From NCBI GenBank assembly GCA_016283195.1, contig JAEEML010000135.1:10514-74513 (forward strand): a DNA stretch of 64,000 nt, read 5' to 3'. A program made the translations under genes and the position numbers. The stretch is from Deltaproteobacteria bacterium (GTDB lineage Bacteria; JAEEML01). Positions 34,976-43,183 of this stretch are shown here, piece by piece. Under the pieces are notes generated by a model. That model did no database searches. It saw nothing but the letters and a program-made list of their open reading frames with translations, and was not told the origin of the DNA. Every line of letters begins with the position of its first letter. Position 1 is the stretch's first letter.

Positions 34976-36467
34976 ACTTACAGAAGCGGCTTTAAAATGG
35001 TGTAGCTCTTATTGTCAGCAAGATGAAGCGGGCTTTTGGCGCATAATTGGCCCGCCGGAAGAGTGCCTTGATCCTTTTAATAATCTTTCTAAAAGTGATC
35101 GCCTGCTTTTGCTTTACAAAATGGAGCGCGTTTCGCGCCTGCGCGTTTTGCGCCTTTTGAGTGGAGTGGAGCGCGATAACGCTATTTTCGGCGGTGACCC
35201 GGCGCTGATGCTTGATGTGCAAATCCACGATGTTGGGCCGGAATTTACCTACGATTGGCAGAGTTTTCGCGGGGATACTTTTGTTAAAGAGAATCTCCAG
35301 GGGCTGGCTATTATGGCTAAAAGAGCCTATGAAGTGCCCGGGGAAGACGGCAACGATCCTGATCGGGTAGGGGTAGGCTATGCCGAATTGGCTAAAAACG
35401 GCTTTACGCTGAAATTTTACGGCTGGGAAAAAGACCAGGTGCGTAAATCCACCAAAGCCTACATGGCCAGGAAGGGCGATTTTGCCATCTTGACTTTTAA
35501 AGGCTCTACTTTTAGCCCCTTTAGCCTGGATGATTTTTTGGCCGATGCCCTCTTTCTGCGTTCACCTGGCTATTTTGGCCGGGTGCATAGCGGTTTTGCC
35601 AATGCACTCGAAGAGGTGTGGGAAGAACTGGCGGCCGATATTAGTGCTATGGCGGCTGATGGGGTAAAGCACCTCCATATTACTGGCCACAGTTTGGGCG
35701 CTAGCCTTAGTTATTTAATGGCGCGGCGCCTCATTGATGCTGTCCCGCAAATACATATTGCCGCTGTGGTGCCCCTGGCAGCCGCCCGCGTTTTTAACAG
35801 CGAAGCGGCAAAATCTTACAGCGCCCGCCTTGGCGATGTCACCTGGCGGGTGGTTAATACTACCGATATAGTTACTATGATTCCCCCAAAAGCGCTTGGT
35901 TTCCGCCACCCTGACAGCCACACAATATATATAGATTCTGATGGCCTTTTGCGCCTCGACCCCACGCGCGCGCAAATTGATGCCGACCGCGATATTGCCA
36001 ACTGGGACGAAACGCGCTTTTTAAAGAGTCTTAAAAGCACTAAATACCCCAGCTTGGCTTGGCTTGATCCGCTCCGGATGCATGCGCCGCTCGCTTATTT
36101 GCAGCCTATTTATATAAACCGCGAGTATATGAGTCTAAATGATCACGAAGTGCTTGATTTAATAGATAAATATCTTTCATTCAGCACTAATTCCACTCAT
36201 CTTGAGGCGGTAGCGCAGTTCTTTTTGCCGCTAAAAAAAGAGGAGCGCAATATAGTTATAAAATATATTCCCAAAGAATATGCCCGCCCGCTTTTGAAAT
36301 GGCTGACCGAAGAGCACATTGTTACGGCCGTGCGCCACTATCTCACCGCCACACGGCAAAAAGAGAGCCTGGAAAGCGAGTTTGTGGCTATTCTTGCCGC
36401 TGTGCGCCGTGATTTGGGCCGCCGCGTCATCAAACGCACCTTTTCCATTTTTGGCTCTGAGGATTAA
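34962..36467 (+). CDS. Class 3 lipase-like alpha/beta hydrolase
   Basis: 501 residues with no signal peptide. The lipase class 3 core spans about 130-320: FAILTFKGS, the nucleophile elbow GHSLGAS with Ser244, a likely acid in NTTDIVTMIPP and a plausible His in RMHAPLAYL. The C-terminal 130 residues are helical and of unknown role (LSLNDHEVLDLIDKYL and following). It hydrolyses ester bonds in lipids in characterised relatives. The gene overlaps the upstream HAD-like gene and is followed 3 bases later by a small membrane protein, so the group is one operon. Confidence 0.78.
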   Translation: MENYELTEAALKWCSSYCQQDEAGFWRIIGPPEECLDPFNNLSKSDRLLLLYKMERVSRLRVLRLLSGVERDNAIFGGDPALMLDVQIHDVGPEFTYDWQSFRGDTFVKENLQGLAIMAKRAYEVPGEDGNDPDRVGVGYAELAKNGFTLKFYGWEKDQVRKSTKAYMARKGDFAILTFKGSTFSPFSLDDFLADALFLRSPGYFGRVHSGFANALEEVWEELAADISAMAADGVKHLHITGHSLGASLSYLMARRLIDAVPQIHIAAVVPLAAARVFNSEAAKSYSARLGDVTWRVVNTTDIVTMIPPKALGFRHPDSHTIYIDSDGLLRLDPTRAQIDADRDIANWDETRFLKSLKSTKYPSLAWLDPLRMHAPLAYLQPIYINREYMSLNDHEVLDLIDKYLSFSTNSTHLEAVAQFFLPLKKEERNIVIKYIPKEYARPLLKWLTEEHIVTAVRHYLTATRQKESLESEFVAILAAVRRDLGRRVIKRTFSIFGSED

Positions 36468-36470
36468 GCT

Positions 36471-36866
36471 ATGTGGCGTTATTTGCAAATGCATGAAAAA
36501 CTCATCAGGTCCATTTTGGCAGAAGATAAGGCCGATACTCCCTGGGGAGAGGTGCTCGCTTTTCATTTGGAACAAATGGGAAGAATGCAGCACGAGCGCC
36601 TCATTCACCTTATTGTCACTATGTTTATTTGTCTCTTTTTGCTCCTCTCTCTGGCTTATTCGCTGAGCAATCCTTCTTGGTCTGCCATGGGGCTGGCCTT
36701 TCTTTTTCTGATGCTCACCATCGGCTATTTGCAACACTATTTCCGCTTGGAAAACGGCGTGCAACGCTGGTACTTTTTGGGGCATAAACTGGCGGCCAAA
36801 GCCGGTCAGCTCAGCGCCGACTACAGCGGCAAAGAGCCGCTTTTAATTTTGCCGGAAAAAAGATAA
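36471..36866 (+). CDS. Small two-helix membrane protein of unknown function
   Basis: 131 residues. A polar N-terminus of about 45 residues leads into two adjacent transmembrane segments (LIVTMFICLFLLLSLAY and MGLAFLFLMLTIGYL), followed by a cytoplasmic-like polar tail with LGHKLAAKAG. No family is recognised. Starts 3 bases after the lipase stop and ends 2 bases before the HNH gene. Confidence 0.55.
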   Translation: MWRYLQMHEKLIRSILAEDKADTPWGEVLAFHLEQMGRMQHERLIHLIVTMFICLFLLLSLAYSLSNPSWSAMGLAFLFLMLTIGYLQHYFRLENGVQRWYFLGHKLAAKAGQLSADYSGKEPLLILPEKR

Positions 36867-36868
36867 CT

Positions 36869-37180
36869 ATGGAAGATTTTTACTATATTCCCGTCCCCGC
36901 CGCAGAAATTGCCAAAGAGCGCGCCAAAGCCCGCGAAATTCGCCAGAGTATGTGGTGGAAAAACCAGCTCGGCAAAGGTATTTGCTATTATTGCAAGCGG
37001 CGCTTTCATCCAAGTGAGCTCACAATGGATCATATTGTTCCGCTGGCACGCGGCGGCAAGTCCACACGCAGTAATGTGGTGCCCTGCTGCAAAGAGTGCA
37101 ACAGCCAAAAGCAATCCAAATTACCTTCGGAATGGCAGGAATATTTAGCGCGCCTGGCTGCAGAAGAGCCGGCAACTTAA
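36869..37180 (+). CDS. HNH endonuclease
   Basis: 103 residues. A compact HNH domain with two CxxC-type zinc knuckles (CYYCKRRF and CCKECNSQK) around the DHIVPLARGG motif; His and Asn positions are intact (DHIVP, TRSNVVPCC). Such short stand-alone HNH proteins are common in deltaproteobacteria and often lack a known substrate. It closes the four-gene group. It converges on the ZraR-like regulator with a 12-base gap. Confidence 0.83.
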   Translation: MEDFYYIPVPAAEIAKERAKAREIRQSMWWKNQLGKGICYYCKRRFHPSELTMDHIVPLARGGKSTRSNVVPCCKECNSQKQSKLPSEWQEYLARLAAEEPAT

Positions 37181-37192
37181 TAATTTATATTT

Positions 37193-38557
37193 TTAAGAAA
37201 GACCATATTCTTTCAGCTTTTCATAGAGCGTCCTAAGGCCGATGCCGAGGAGTTCGGCGCTCTCTTTTCGCCGGCCGCCGTTTTGTTCCAAAGCTCTTAT
37301 AATAGCCTGTTTTTCCAGCTCTTTAAGATTTAGCGGCATATTTAAAGTGCTGCTGGCGGCGGCTTTTTCTTCTTGCAGCTGATTTTCCCCGCTAATCGGC
37401 GGAATACCGAAGGAGAGTTCGCGCGGGGTGATAGTGGCACCGGTGCCGATAATGCTGGCGCGCTCTAAAACATTGGCCAGTTCGCGGATATTTCCCGGCC
37501 AGTCGTAGCTTAAAAGGGCCCTTTGCGCTTCGGTGGAAAGAGTGGGCAGCGGGCGCTTTAAATTGGCGCTGATTCTCTGCAAAAGGGCATTTGCCAGAGG
37601 AATAATATCGTTTGGCCGCTCTCTCAAAGGCGGCACTCTTATGGGAAAGGTGGCCAGGCGATGGTATAAATCGGCTCTAAAGTTGCCGGCTTTTATCTCT
37701 TTAGCCAAATCGCGATTGGTAGCACTGATGATGCGCACATCAACGCTGATAGTTTTGTTGCCGCCCACCCGCTCAAACTGGCGCTCTTGTAAAATCCGCA
37801 AAAGTTTGGCCTGGAGTGAAGTTTTTATTTCGGTTATTTCATCTAAAAAAATGGTGCCGCCATCGGCGAGTTCAAAGCGCCCGCGCCGACTTTGCGTGGC
37901 CCCGGTAAAAGAGCCGCGCTCATGGCCGAAAAGCTCGCTTTCCAAAAGTTGCTCGGAAAGAGCAGCACAGTTTACGGCTACAAAAGGAGCGTTTTTTCTG
38001 CTACTTAGCTGATGAATGGTGTTGGCCAGGACCTCTTTGCCGGTGCCGCTTTCGCCAATCAAAAGAACACTGGTATCGGTTCCTGCCACCTTTTCGATAT
38101 CGCTCATCAGGCTTTTCATAGCAGCAGAGACATAATCCGGGCGGGCTTCGGCATCTTGTTTTACCGAGGAGACCTCTTCAATATTTTTGAGCTTAAAGCG
38201 CTCAAGCGCCCTGGCTACAACAAGGCGCAGTTCTTCCAGGCTTTCTATCGGTTTGCTTAGATAATCAAAAGCCCCGAGCTTCATGGCCTCTACGGCGCTA
38301 TCAATAGAACCATAGGCTGTCAGCATAATAAATTCGCTCTCCGGCGCCTCTTTTTTGCACTCTTTTAAGAGCGAAAGCCCATCCATTTTGGGCATTTTTT
38401 GGTCGCTTATGATGAGGTGAAAAGAGTTTTTGCCTATAAGTTCCAAAGCTTCCTGGCCATCGGCGGCCATGGACACTTTGTAACCCACATTGCACAGCGC
38501 TTTGGCGATGAAAGTTCTAATGCCCTCTTCGTCGTCAACAACTAATATTTGCCACAT
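37193..38557 (-). CDS. Sigma54-dependent response regulator, ZraR/HydG-like
   Basis: 454 residues from the ATG at 38557 (GAGAGG upstream); TTG at 38572 is an alternative. Receiver domain with acceptor Asp in LIISDQKMPK, AAA+ sigma54-interaction domain with Walker A GESGTGKE and sigma54-contact loop GSFTGA (about 130-360), and C-terminal Fis HTH (GGRRKESAELLGIGLRTLYEKL). The gene overlaps the kinase by 23 bases, so the pair is coupled. The link with a ZraP-like protein and a sigma54 promoter makes the ZraR assignment likely by context. The regulator presumably activates its own operon. Confidence 0.86.
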   Translation of the reverse strand: MWQILVVDDEEGIRTFIAKALCNVGYKVSMAADGQEALELIGKNSFHLIISDQKMPKMDGLSLLKECKKEAPESEFIMLTAYGSIDSAVEAMKLGAFDYLSKPIESLEELRLVVARALERFKLKNIEEVSSVKQDAEARPDYVSAAMKSLMSDIEKVAGTDTSVLLIGESGTGKEVLANTIHQLSSRKNAPFVAVNCAALSEQLLESELFGHERGSFTGATQSRRGRFELADGGTIFLDEITEIKTSLQAKLLRILQERQFERVGGNKTISVDVRIISATNRDLAKEIKAGNFRADLYHRLATFPIRVPPLRERPNDIIPLANALLQRISANLKRPLPTLSTEAQRALLSYDWPGNIRELANVLERASIIGTGATITPRELSFGIPPISGENQLQEEKAAASSTLNMPLNLKELEKQAIIRALEQNGGRRKESAELLGIGLRTLYEKLKEYGLS

Positions 38558-39869
38558 TTTTTCCTCTCGCAAGCGGTAGAGTCACCGTAAAAACGGCACC
38601 GCCTTCCGGGTGATTGGCTGCCGTGATAGTGCCTTTAAAATCTTTAATAGTGCTTTTAACAATGGCCAGCCCCAGGCCGGTGCCTTTGGTCCTGGTAGTA
38701 AAATAGGGCTCAAAAAGTTCGGCAAAATGCTCTTTTAAAATGCCTGCTCCGTGGTCGCGTATTTCGATTTGCACACCGCCGCCCTTAGGTTTTAGGGCGC
38801 ACTCCACATCTTTATCCGGGGCAGCTTGAAAGGCATTTAAAAAAAGATTGATAATGGCTTGGCGCAGTTTGAGCGGGTCACCGAAAATATTATATTTTTC
38901 CGCAAAACCGCTGAAATTTACTTTATTCTCGGCAGGAAAACTTTCCATAGCTTCTAAAATTAGGGAATTAAGCTCAAAAACTACCGGCTCATGAGTATTT
39001 GGCCTGGCAAAGTTTAAAATGTGATTAGTTAAATATTCCAGCCTCTTAGCTTCTTTTATTATTGTGTTTAGGCTTTCAAATTCCGGATGATCTTCCGGAA
39101 TGCTCTCTTGCAATAATTGGGCATGGCCTTTTAATGAGGCCAGGGGGTTTCTCAGTTCGTGGCCTAAAACGGCGGTCATTTCCCCCAGTGCCGTGAGCCG
39201 CCGGCGGTTGGCTTCATTTTTGGTTCGCCACTCGGTTTGCATGGAGAGCAGCCAAAAAAGAGCGGTGGCGAGTAGCAAAATTATACTGGCAAAAATGCTC
39301 ACAAAAAGGCTGCGTTCGGCGCCTTTTACCAGTTTTAGAGCCGCTGTGGGGACAAATTCAAAGAGTAGTAACCAGCCGTAGGTATCCCGCTCCGCCGAGA
39401 GACCGCCGGGAGGAGTCAGCTCCGGCGGCCTTGGCGGATGAAGTGGAAAGCGGTGGAGCGGCGTTAAGGCCTGCACTACTCTTTCCTGGGCATTTATAAA
39501 GAAGGGGCCGCTATTAAATGAATAATCCTCGGGGAGGGGTATAGTAGCTGTACCGCTTTCCAGTATAAGAGAGCCATGGTGTAAAATAGCCAGATAAGTT
39601 ATTTCTTCCGGTGAACATTCACTTATAATTTCCGCTAGTTTTTCCTTGGTTAGTTGGCTTGGATTTCCTATTTTTGAGCGAATTTCCCGGGCCATGGTTT
39701 TGCTGCCGGCTTCGGTGAGCGTCTTTTGGACTTCGGAAACGCGGCTATAATTTTTGTAAGAAAAGAGCACCAGCAAACAGCTCGTTATGAGGGCAATAAT
39801 GCCAATTACCAGGCGCGAAATATGGTAAAGCGAGCCGGAGCGGGAATTGTCACTATTCTTACAAAGCAT
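38535..39869 (-). CDS. Sensor histidine kinase, ZraS-like
   Basis: 444 residues. Two transmembrane segments (about 18-41 and 188-208) bracket a periplasmic sensor domain of about 145 residues (no PAS or HAMP seen), followed by HisKA (VLGHELRNPLASLKGHAQLL) and HATPase_c (LFLNAFQAA, DHGAGI, GTGLGLAIVKS). In ZraS the periplasmic domain senses zinc, antimicrobials and envelope stress through ZraP. The start lies 5 bases after the ZraP-like stop, and it overlaps the regulator by 23 bases. Confidence 0.85.
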   Translation of the reverse strand: MLCKNSDNSRSGSLYHISRLVIGIIALITSCLLVLFSYKNYSRVSEVQKTLTEAGSKTMAREIRSKIGNPSQLTKEKLAEIISECSPEEITYLAILHHGSLILESGTATIPLPEDYSFNSGPFFINAQERVVQALTPLHRFPLHPPRPPELTPPGGLSAERDTYGWLLLFEFVPTAALKLVKGAERSLFVSIFASIILLLATALFWLLSMQTEWRTKNEANRRRLTALGEMTAVLGHELRNPLASLKGHAQLLQESIPEDHPEFESLNTIIKEAKRLEYLTNHILNFARPNTHEPVVFELNSLILEAMESFPAENKVNFSGFAEKYNIFGDPLKLRQAIINLFLNAFQAAPDKDVECALKPKGGGVQIEIRDHGAGILKEHFAELFEPYFTTRTKGTGLGLAIVKSTIKDFKGTITAANHPEGGAVFTVTLPLARGKNVANISC

Positions 39870-39874
39870 AATAA

Positions 39875-40489
39875 TTATCTGTGGCCTTTGTGACCTCTAG
39901 GATCCTTGTGGCCTTTGCCGCAATCGCAGTGGCCGTTTTTATGGCATTTGCAATCTTTGCCGCAATCGCACTTGCCAGCTTCCGGTTTTTTTGCCAGTTC
40001 TTCGGCCAGTTTCCTTTTTTGCCCGTCGTTTAAGGTGTTTACTATGTCTATATCCATATCGAGGCGCAAGCGGCGCTCCTCTTTTAAAATGTTATCCAGT
40101 TGGTCTTGATTAACATGGATGGCGGCTTTATCGAGCGGCAAAGTGCTTTCAAGGGCCATTAAGGTGCTTTGAATTTTTTCCTTTTCATCTTGGCGCTCTT
40201 CTATCTTTTTTTTGAAATCTTCTTTGATTTTTTTGATCTTATCTTCTTGTACCGGGGTGAGTTTTAACTCTTTCACCAAGTGGGCAATGCGGCTTTTGGG
40301 GGCTCTATGGCCATCCATGTGGCAGCCGCCGTGATGGGGACCATGATGGTCGCCCATTTGGCAGGGGCAGCCGGCGCCATGGTGGGGTGGCTGGCCGTGC
40401 GGGCCGTCATTGTGCCCGGGACGAGCAAAAGCGCCGAGCGGCAGAGTTAAGATGACTAAAGCAGCTAAGATAGTAGCAAAACGTTTCAT
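39875..40489 (-). CDS. ZraP/Spy-like periplasmic metal-binding chaperone
   Basis: 204 residues with a strong GGAGG start at 40489. A signal peptide (KRFATILAALVILTLPLGAFA) leads to a His-rich stretch (GHNDGPHGQPPHHG, then HHGPHHGGCHM), a Spy/CpxP-type helical core with LTPVQEDKIKKIKEDFKKKI and a second LxxQ-type helix (LNDGQKRKL), and a C-terminal Cys/His tail (CDCGKDCKCHKNGHCDCGKG). The two metal-binding tails make it more metal-rich than typical ZraP. It is likely a periplasmic zinc or copper-binding stress chaperone. It is the first gene of the operon. Confidence 0.83.
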   Translation of the reverse strand: MKRFATILAALVILTLPLGAFARPGHNDGPHGQPPHHGAGCPCQMGDHHGPHHGGCHMDGHRAPKSRIAHLVKELKLTPVQEDKIKKIKEDFKKKIEERQDEKEKIQSTLMALESTLPLDKAAIHVNQDQLDNILKEERRLRLDMDIDIVNTLNDGQKRKLAEELAKKPEAGKCDCGKDCKCHKNGHCDCGKGHKDPRGHKGHR

Positions 40490-40539
40490 GATATCCTCCT
40501 TATTTATCCCTCACAACGAGGGCGAATGCTCTACTAATA

Positions 40540-40555
40540 AGCAAAAAGTATGCCA
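40540..40555 (-). promoter_or_regulatory. Sigma54 (RpoN) promoter for the zraP-zraS-zraR-like operon
   Basis: On the minus strand the element reads TGGCATACTTTTTGCT: GG at -24, GC at -12, with the canonical spacing of the TGGCAYR-N4-TTGCW consensus. Initiation would be near 40528, about 40 bases before the zraP-like ATG. A short hairpin (CCCTC/GAGGG) lies in the leader at about 40509-40523. Confidence 0.8.
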
Positions 40556-40659
40556 AGAGAGTATTATAGCATAATATGTTGAAATCATTGCAAATTATAT
40601 TTTAAGAGAATTATGCGGAAATGGGGAAGTGCAATTTCTGCACTGATAAAAGGCAACTA

Positions 40660-41064
40660 TTACCACTCACAACCAAAAGCGCTCATGGCCTCTTTGGCAG
40701 CGGCAAGAGCTTGCTGGCAAGCGGGAGCCATAGCGGCTTTAGCTTCAGGAGAAGTAGCGGCGGTACGCCAACCGTCGGCCATTTGTTTCAGAGCATCACG
40801 GGCACCGGCTTGCGCTTCAGCGGGCATTTTGTTTATGCAGGCAGAATATTTGGTGATGTATTCATCACATTCGGCAATACCGACGGCATCGGCAGCGGCG
40901 GCTTTTTGCTCGGCAGCGGGAGCTTCGGCCGGAGCGGCGGCAGGAGCTTCGGCAGCAGCGGCAGCCGGTTTGGCAGCCTCTACGGCCGCCGGTTTATCCT
41001 TATTGCAAGCCGGAATAAAAGAAGCGATAGCCAAGAGAGCGATTAACAAAGTACCTTTTTTCAT
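40660..41064 (-). CDS. Small Ala-rich lipoprotein with conserved cysteines
   Basis: 134 residues with AAGGAGA before the ATG at 41064. The signal peptide ends with a lipobox-like SFIPAC (position 20). Then a low-complexity Ala/Pro/Glu linker (about 30-60) leads to a 70-residue helical domain with four cysteines (IAECDEYITKYSACINKM and a C-terminal GCEW). The domain resembles a type of cysteine-bearing helical unit found in many deltaproteobacterial small lipoproteins. Function unknown. Two longer reading frames on the plus strand over this gene are shadows of its Ala-rich codons. Confidence 0.75.
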   Translation of the reverse strand: MKKGTLLIALLAIASFIPACNKDKPAAVEAAKPAAAAAEAPAAAPAEAPAAEQKAAAADAVGIAECDEYITKYSACINKMPAEAQAGARDALKQMADGWRTAATSPEAKAAMAPACQQALAAAKEAMSAFGCEW

Positions 41065-41152
41065 TTTTTTCTCCTTAATCTGCCTGTTTGTAAGGCAACT
41101 TGCGCTACTCTAAATAAGTGTAACAAAAAGTACAAGTCTTTTTTGCAATACT

Positions 41153-43183
41153 TTAGGGAATGATTTTATCGCCGGCCAGAATTTCCTCGTTGGCCCGATA
41201 AAAATCCAAAATATAGCGCATGGTGCGCATATCTTTGGGGCTTAGGTCCTCTTTTTTGAGATTCTCTTCCAATAAAGGATCTTCATTTCCAAGGGAATAA
41301 CAGATACTTGGCTTATCTATTTTATGATAACACAGGCGGTTACCTATTCTAAATTGCATCTTTTCCCCATGGAAGGAGTAAATCCAAGGCGAGCCAGGGC
41401 GAGCAAAAAGTCCGCGGCCCAGCCAGCCGACCTCCCCCGTGGCATTAACAATATGGGCTATTGTCGGCGCTACGTCTATTTGATGCACTGGCCATTTTAT
41501 CTCACCAGGTTTATTCATGTTTTTGCTAACAAGAGCCAAGGCGATACGGTACAGGCGCTCTTGCCGCAAGCTGGTAACACTCGATAAGCCGTCTCTATAA
41601 GTGTGATCCCCCAGCATAACCACCAGAGTATTATCACCGATTTCCGAGGCAAAGAGCTTAGCGAAAAAATTGGCCAAAGCGTCATCTTCATAGCGCCAAG
41701 TTTGTAGAGCTTTGTCATATTCTACATTGGTTTTTACAAATTTTTGCTTAAAATCTTCCGGCAAATCATAGCCATCGACTGTGGCATAGGGGTGATGGGT
41801 GGAGATGGTGGCAATGTTCGCAAAAAGCGGCTTATTTTGCTCTTTGGCCAATTTTTCCAATAAGTTCACATTACCGGCTAAAAATTCATAATCGGCGAGC
41901 CCCCAGCCGCCTGCCAGTTTTCCTACTCCCAGTTTGGCAAAATAGGCTTTGTCGTAGGTGGCTATGGTGCCGTGTTTTTTTTCAAAAGTGGACATCCCGT
42001 GGAATTTGCCGTTTATGCCAGTTGTCCAAATGGTGTGGTAACCGTTATTTTTAAGTACTTCCTGTAAACAGCGCACTTTCACTTTGGGATAAGCCATATA
42101 AGTGGCCTGGCCATTGTTGTTGGGCATTAGAGAACAGAGAGTGGAAAACTGGCCGCGATCGGTTTGGCCGGAAACGCGGGAGCTGCTATAGGTGGTGGTA
42201 AATAAAAGGCCATGTTTTTTTAAGGTTTTTGTCAGGTTTGGAAAAATAAGCGGCGCAAATTCCGGGTGCAGTAATTCATAAGCTCTGAAGGATTCCACAA
42301 AGAGCAATATTATATTTGGTTTTTGCTCGCCCTTAAGGCCGAGATTCTGGCGCATCTGGTGGCTAAAATCTTCAGCATTGGCCAAGTTCACAAGGAGCGG
42401 ATATTCGTTTATGTTTGGGCTTGTTAGCGCACTTTGATTTATAGGCTCCGGCGGCCAATCGCTGGCACTGTCCCGCCAGGCGGCCTCCTCTTCGGCAGTT
42501 ACTAAATTTTTATAGGTAGCCACTTGCATGGCGGGCGAAAGGTTAGAGCTGCTGAGCTCATTTTCCTGGGGGGCGCTTATTTGGTTAAACCAAACCTGGA
42601 CAATTTGGGTGGAAATTAATTCATCATCCTGGCGCCCGGAAATAATAAGCCAGCTTATAAGCGTAAAAGTAAGGCTAAAACCGGCTATTAAGAAAGCCGC
42701 TATTCTGCCGGGCTTTAGCCCACTAGCAAAGCGGCGGGAAATAATGGTTACAGCGATGGCGCCAGCCATTAGCACCAGGGCCCAGATGGTTCTGGCGTTG
42801 CCTGAAAGAGCAACTATATTATCCAAAATATCCGGTACATCGGCGATATGATCTTTAACCAGGGCAAAGTCCAGGCGATTGCCGAAGAATTTAAAATAGA
42901 GCAAATTGGAAAAAGTGGCCAAAAAGGTAAAGCCGATTAGGGGCAGGGCAGTTAGGCGGAAGGAAATTTTAAATATAGCGTAAAGCAAAAAAGCTATGGC
43001 AAAGCAGAAAGATATAATGGCTGCGTCACCAAGGAGGCCGATATATATCTGTTTTTGAATTGCCTCATTTATATAAGGCAAATTGTGCTCGCTAACCAGT
43101 TGATAGCGCAAAAGCAGGAAAGAAACATAAAAGGAAATGGCCGCCAAAATAAGGCTAATATAGTAGAGAGCGCGTTTAAACAT
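41153..43183 (-). CDS. LTA-synthase-family membrane sulfatase/phosphoglycerol transferase
   Basis: 676 residues from the ATG at 43183 (AGAGG seven bases upstream), overlapping the end of hflX by 8 bases. Five N-terminal transmembrane segments (first about 6-25) are followed by a periplasmic alkaline-phosphatase-fold domain with LFVESFRAYELL, the metal/nucleophile region VSGQTDRGQF, a TTGINGKFHGM block, and VMLGDHTYRD with a metal-binding Asp and His. These are hallmarks of the LtaS/OpgB/EptA-like group. In Gram-negative bacteria such enzymes add phosphoglycerol or phosphoethanolamine to periplasmic or surface glycans. The acceptor here is unknown. Confidence 0.87.
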   Translation of the reverse strand: MFKRALYYISLILAAISFYVSFLLLRYQLVSEHNLPYINEAIQKQIYIGLLGDAAIISFCFAIAFLLYAIFKISFRLTALPLIGFTFLATFSNLLYFKFFGNRLDFALVKDHIADVPDILDNIVALSGNARTIWALVLMAGAIAVTIISRRFASGLKPGRIAAFLIAGFSLTFTLISWLIISGRQDDELISTQIVQVWFNQISAPQENELSSSNLSPAMQVATYKNLVTAEEEAAWRDSASDWPPEPINQSALTSPNINEYPLLVNLANAEDFSHQMRQNLGLKGEQKPNIILLFVESFRAYELLHPEFAPLIFPNLTKTLKKHGLLFTTTYSSSRVSGQTDRGQFSTLCSLMPNNNGQATYMAYPKVKVRCLQEVLKNNGYHTIWTTGINGKFHGMSTFEKKHGTIATYDKAYFAKLGVGKLAGGWGLADYEFLAGNVNLLEKLAKEQNKPLFANIATISTHHPYATVDGYDLPEDFKQKFVKTNVEYDKALQTWRYEDDALANFFAKLFASEIGDNTLVVMLGDHTYRDGLSSVTSLRQERLYRIALALVSKNMNKPGEIKWPVHQIDVAPTIAHIVNATGEVGWLGRGLFARPGSPWIYSFHGEKMQFRIGNRLCYHKIDKPSICYSLGNEDPLLEENLKKEDLSPKDMRTMRYILDFYRANEEILAGDKIIP

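Noticed and set aside
40613-41113. Plus-strand frames opposite the small Ala-rich lipoprotein
   Set aside because: They mirror the Ala-rich codons. The minus-strand frame has a signal peptide, lipobox and a good ribosome site.
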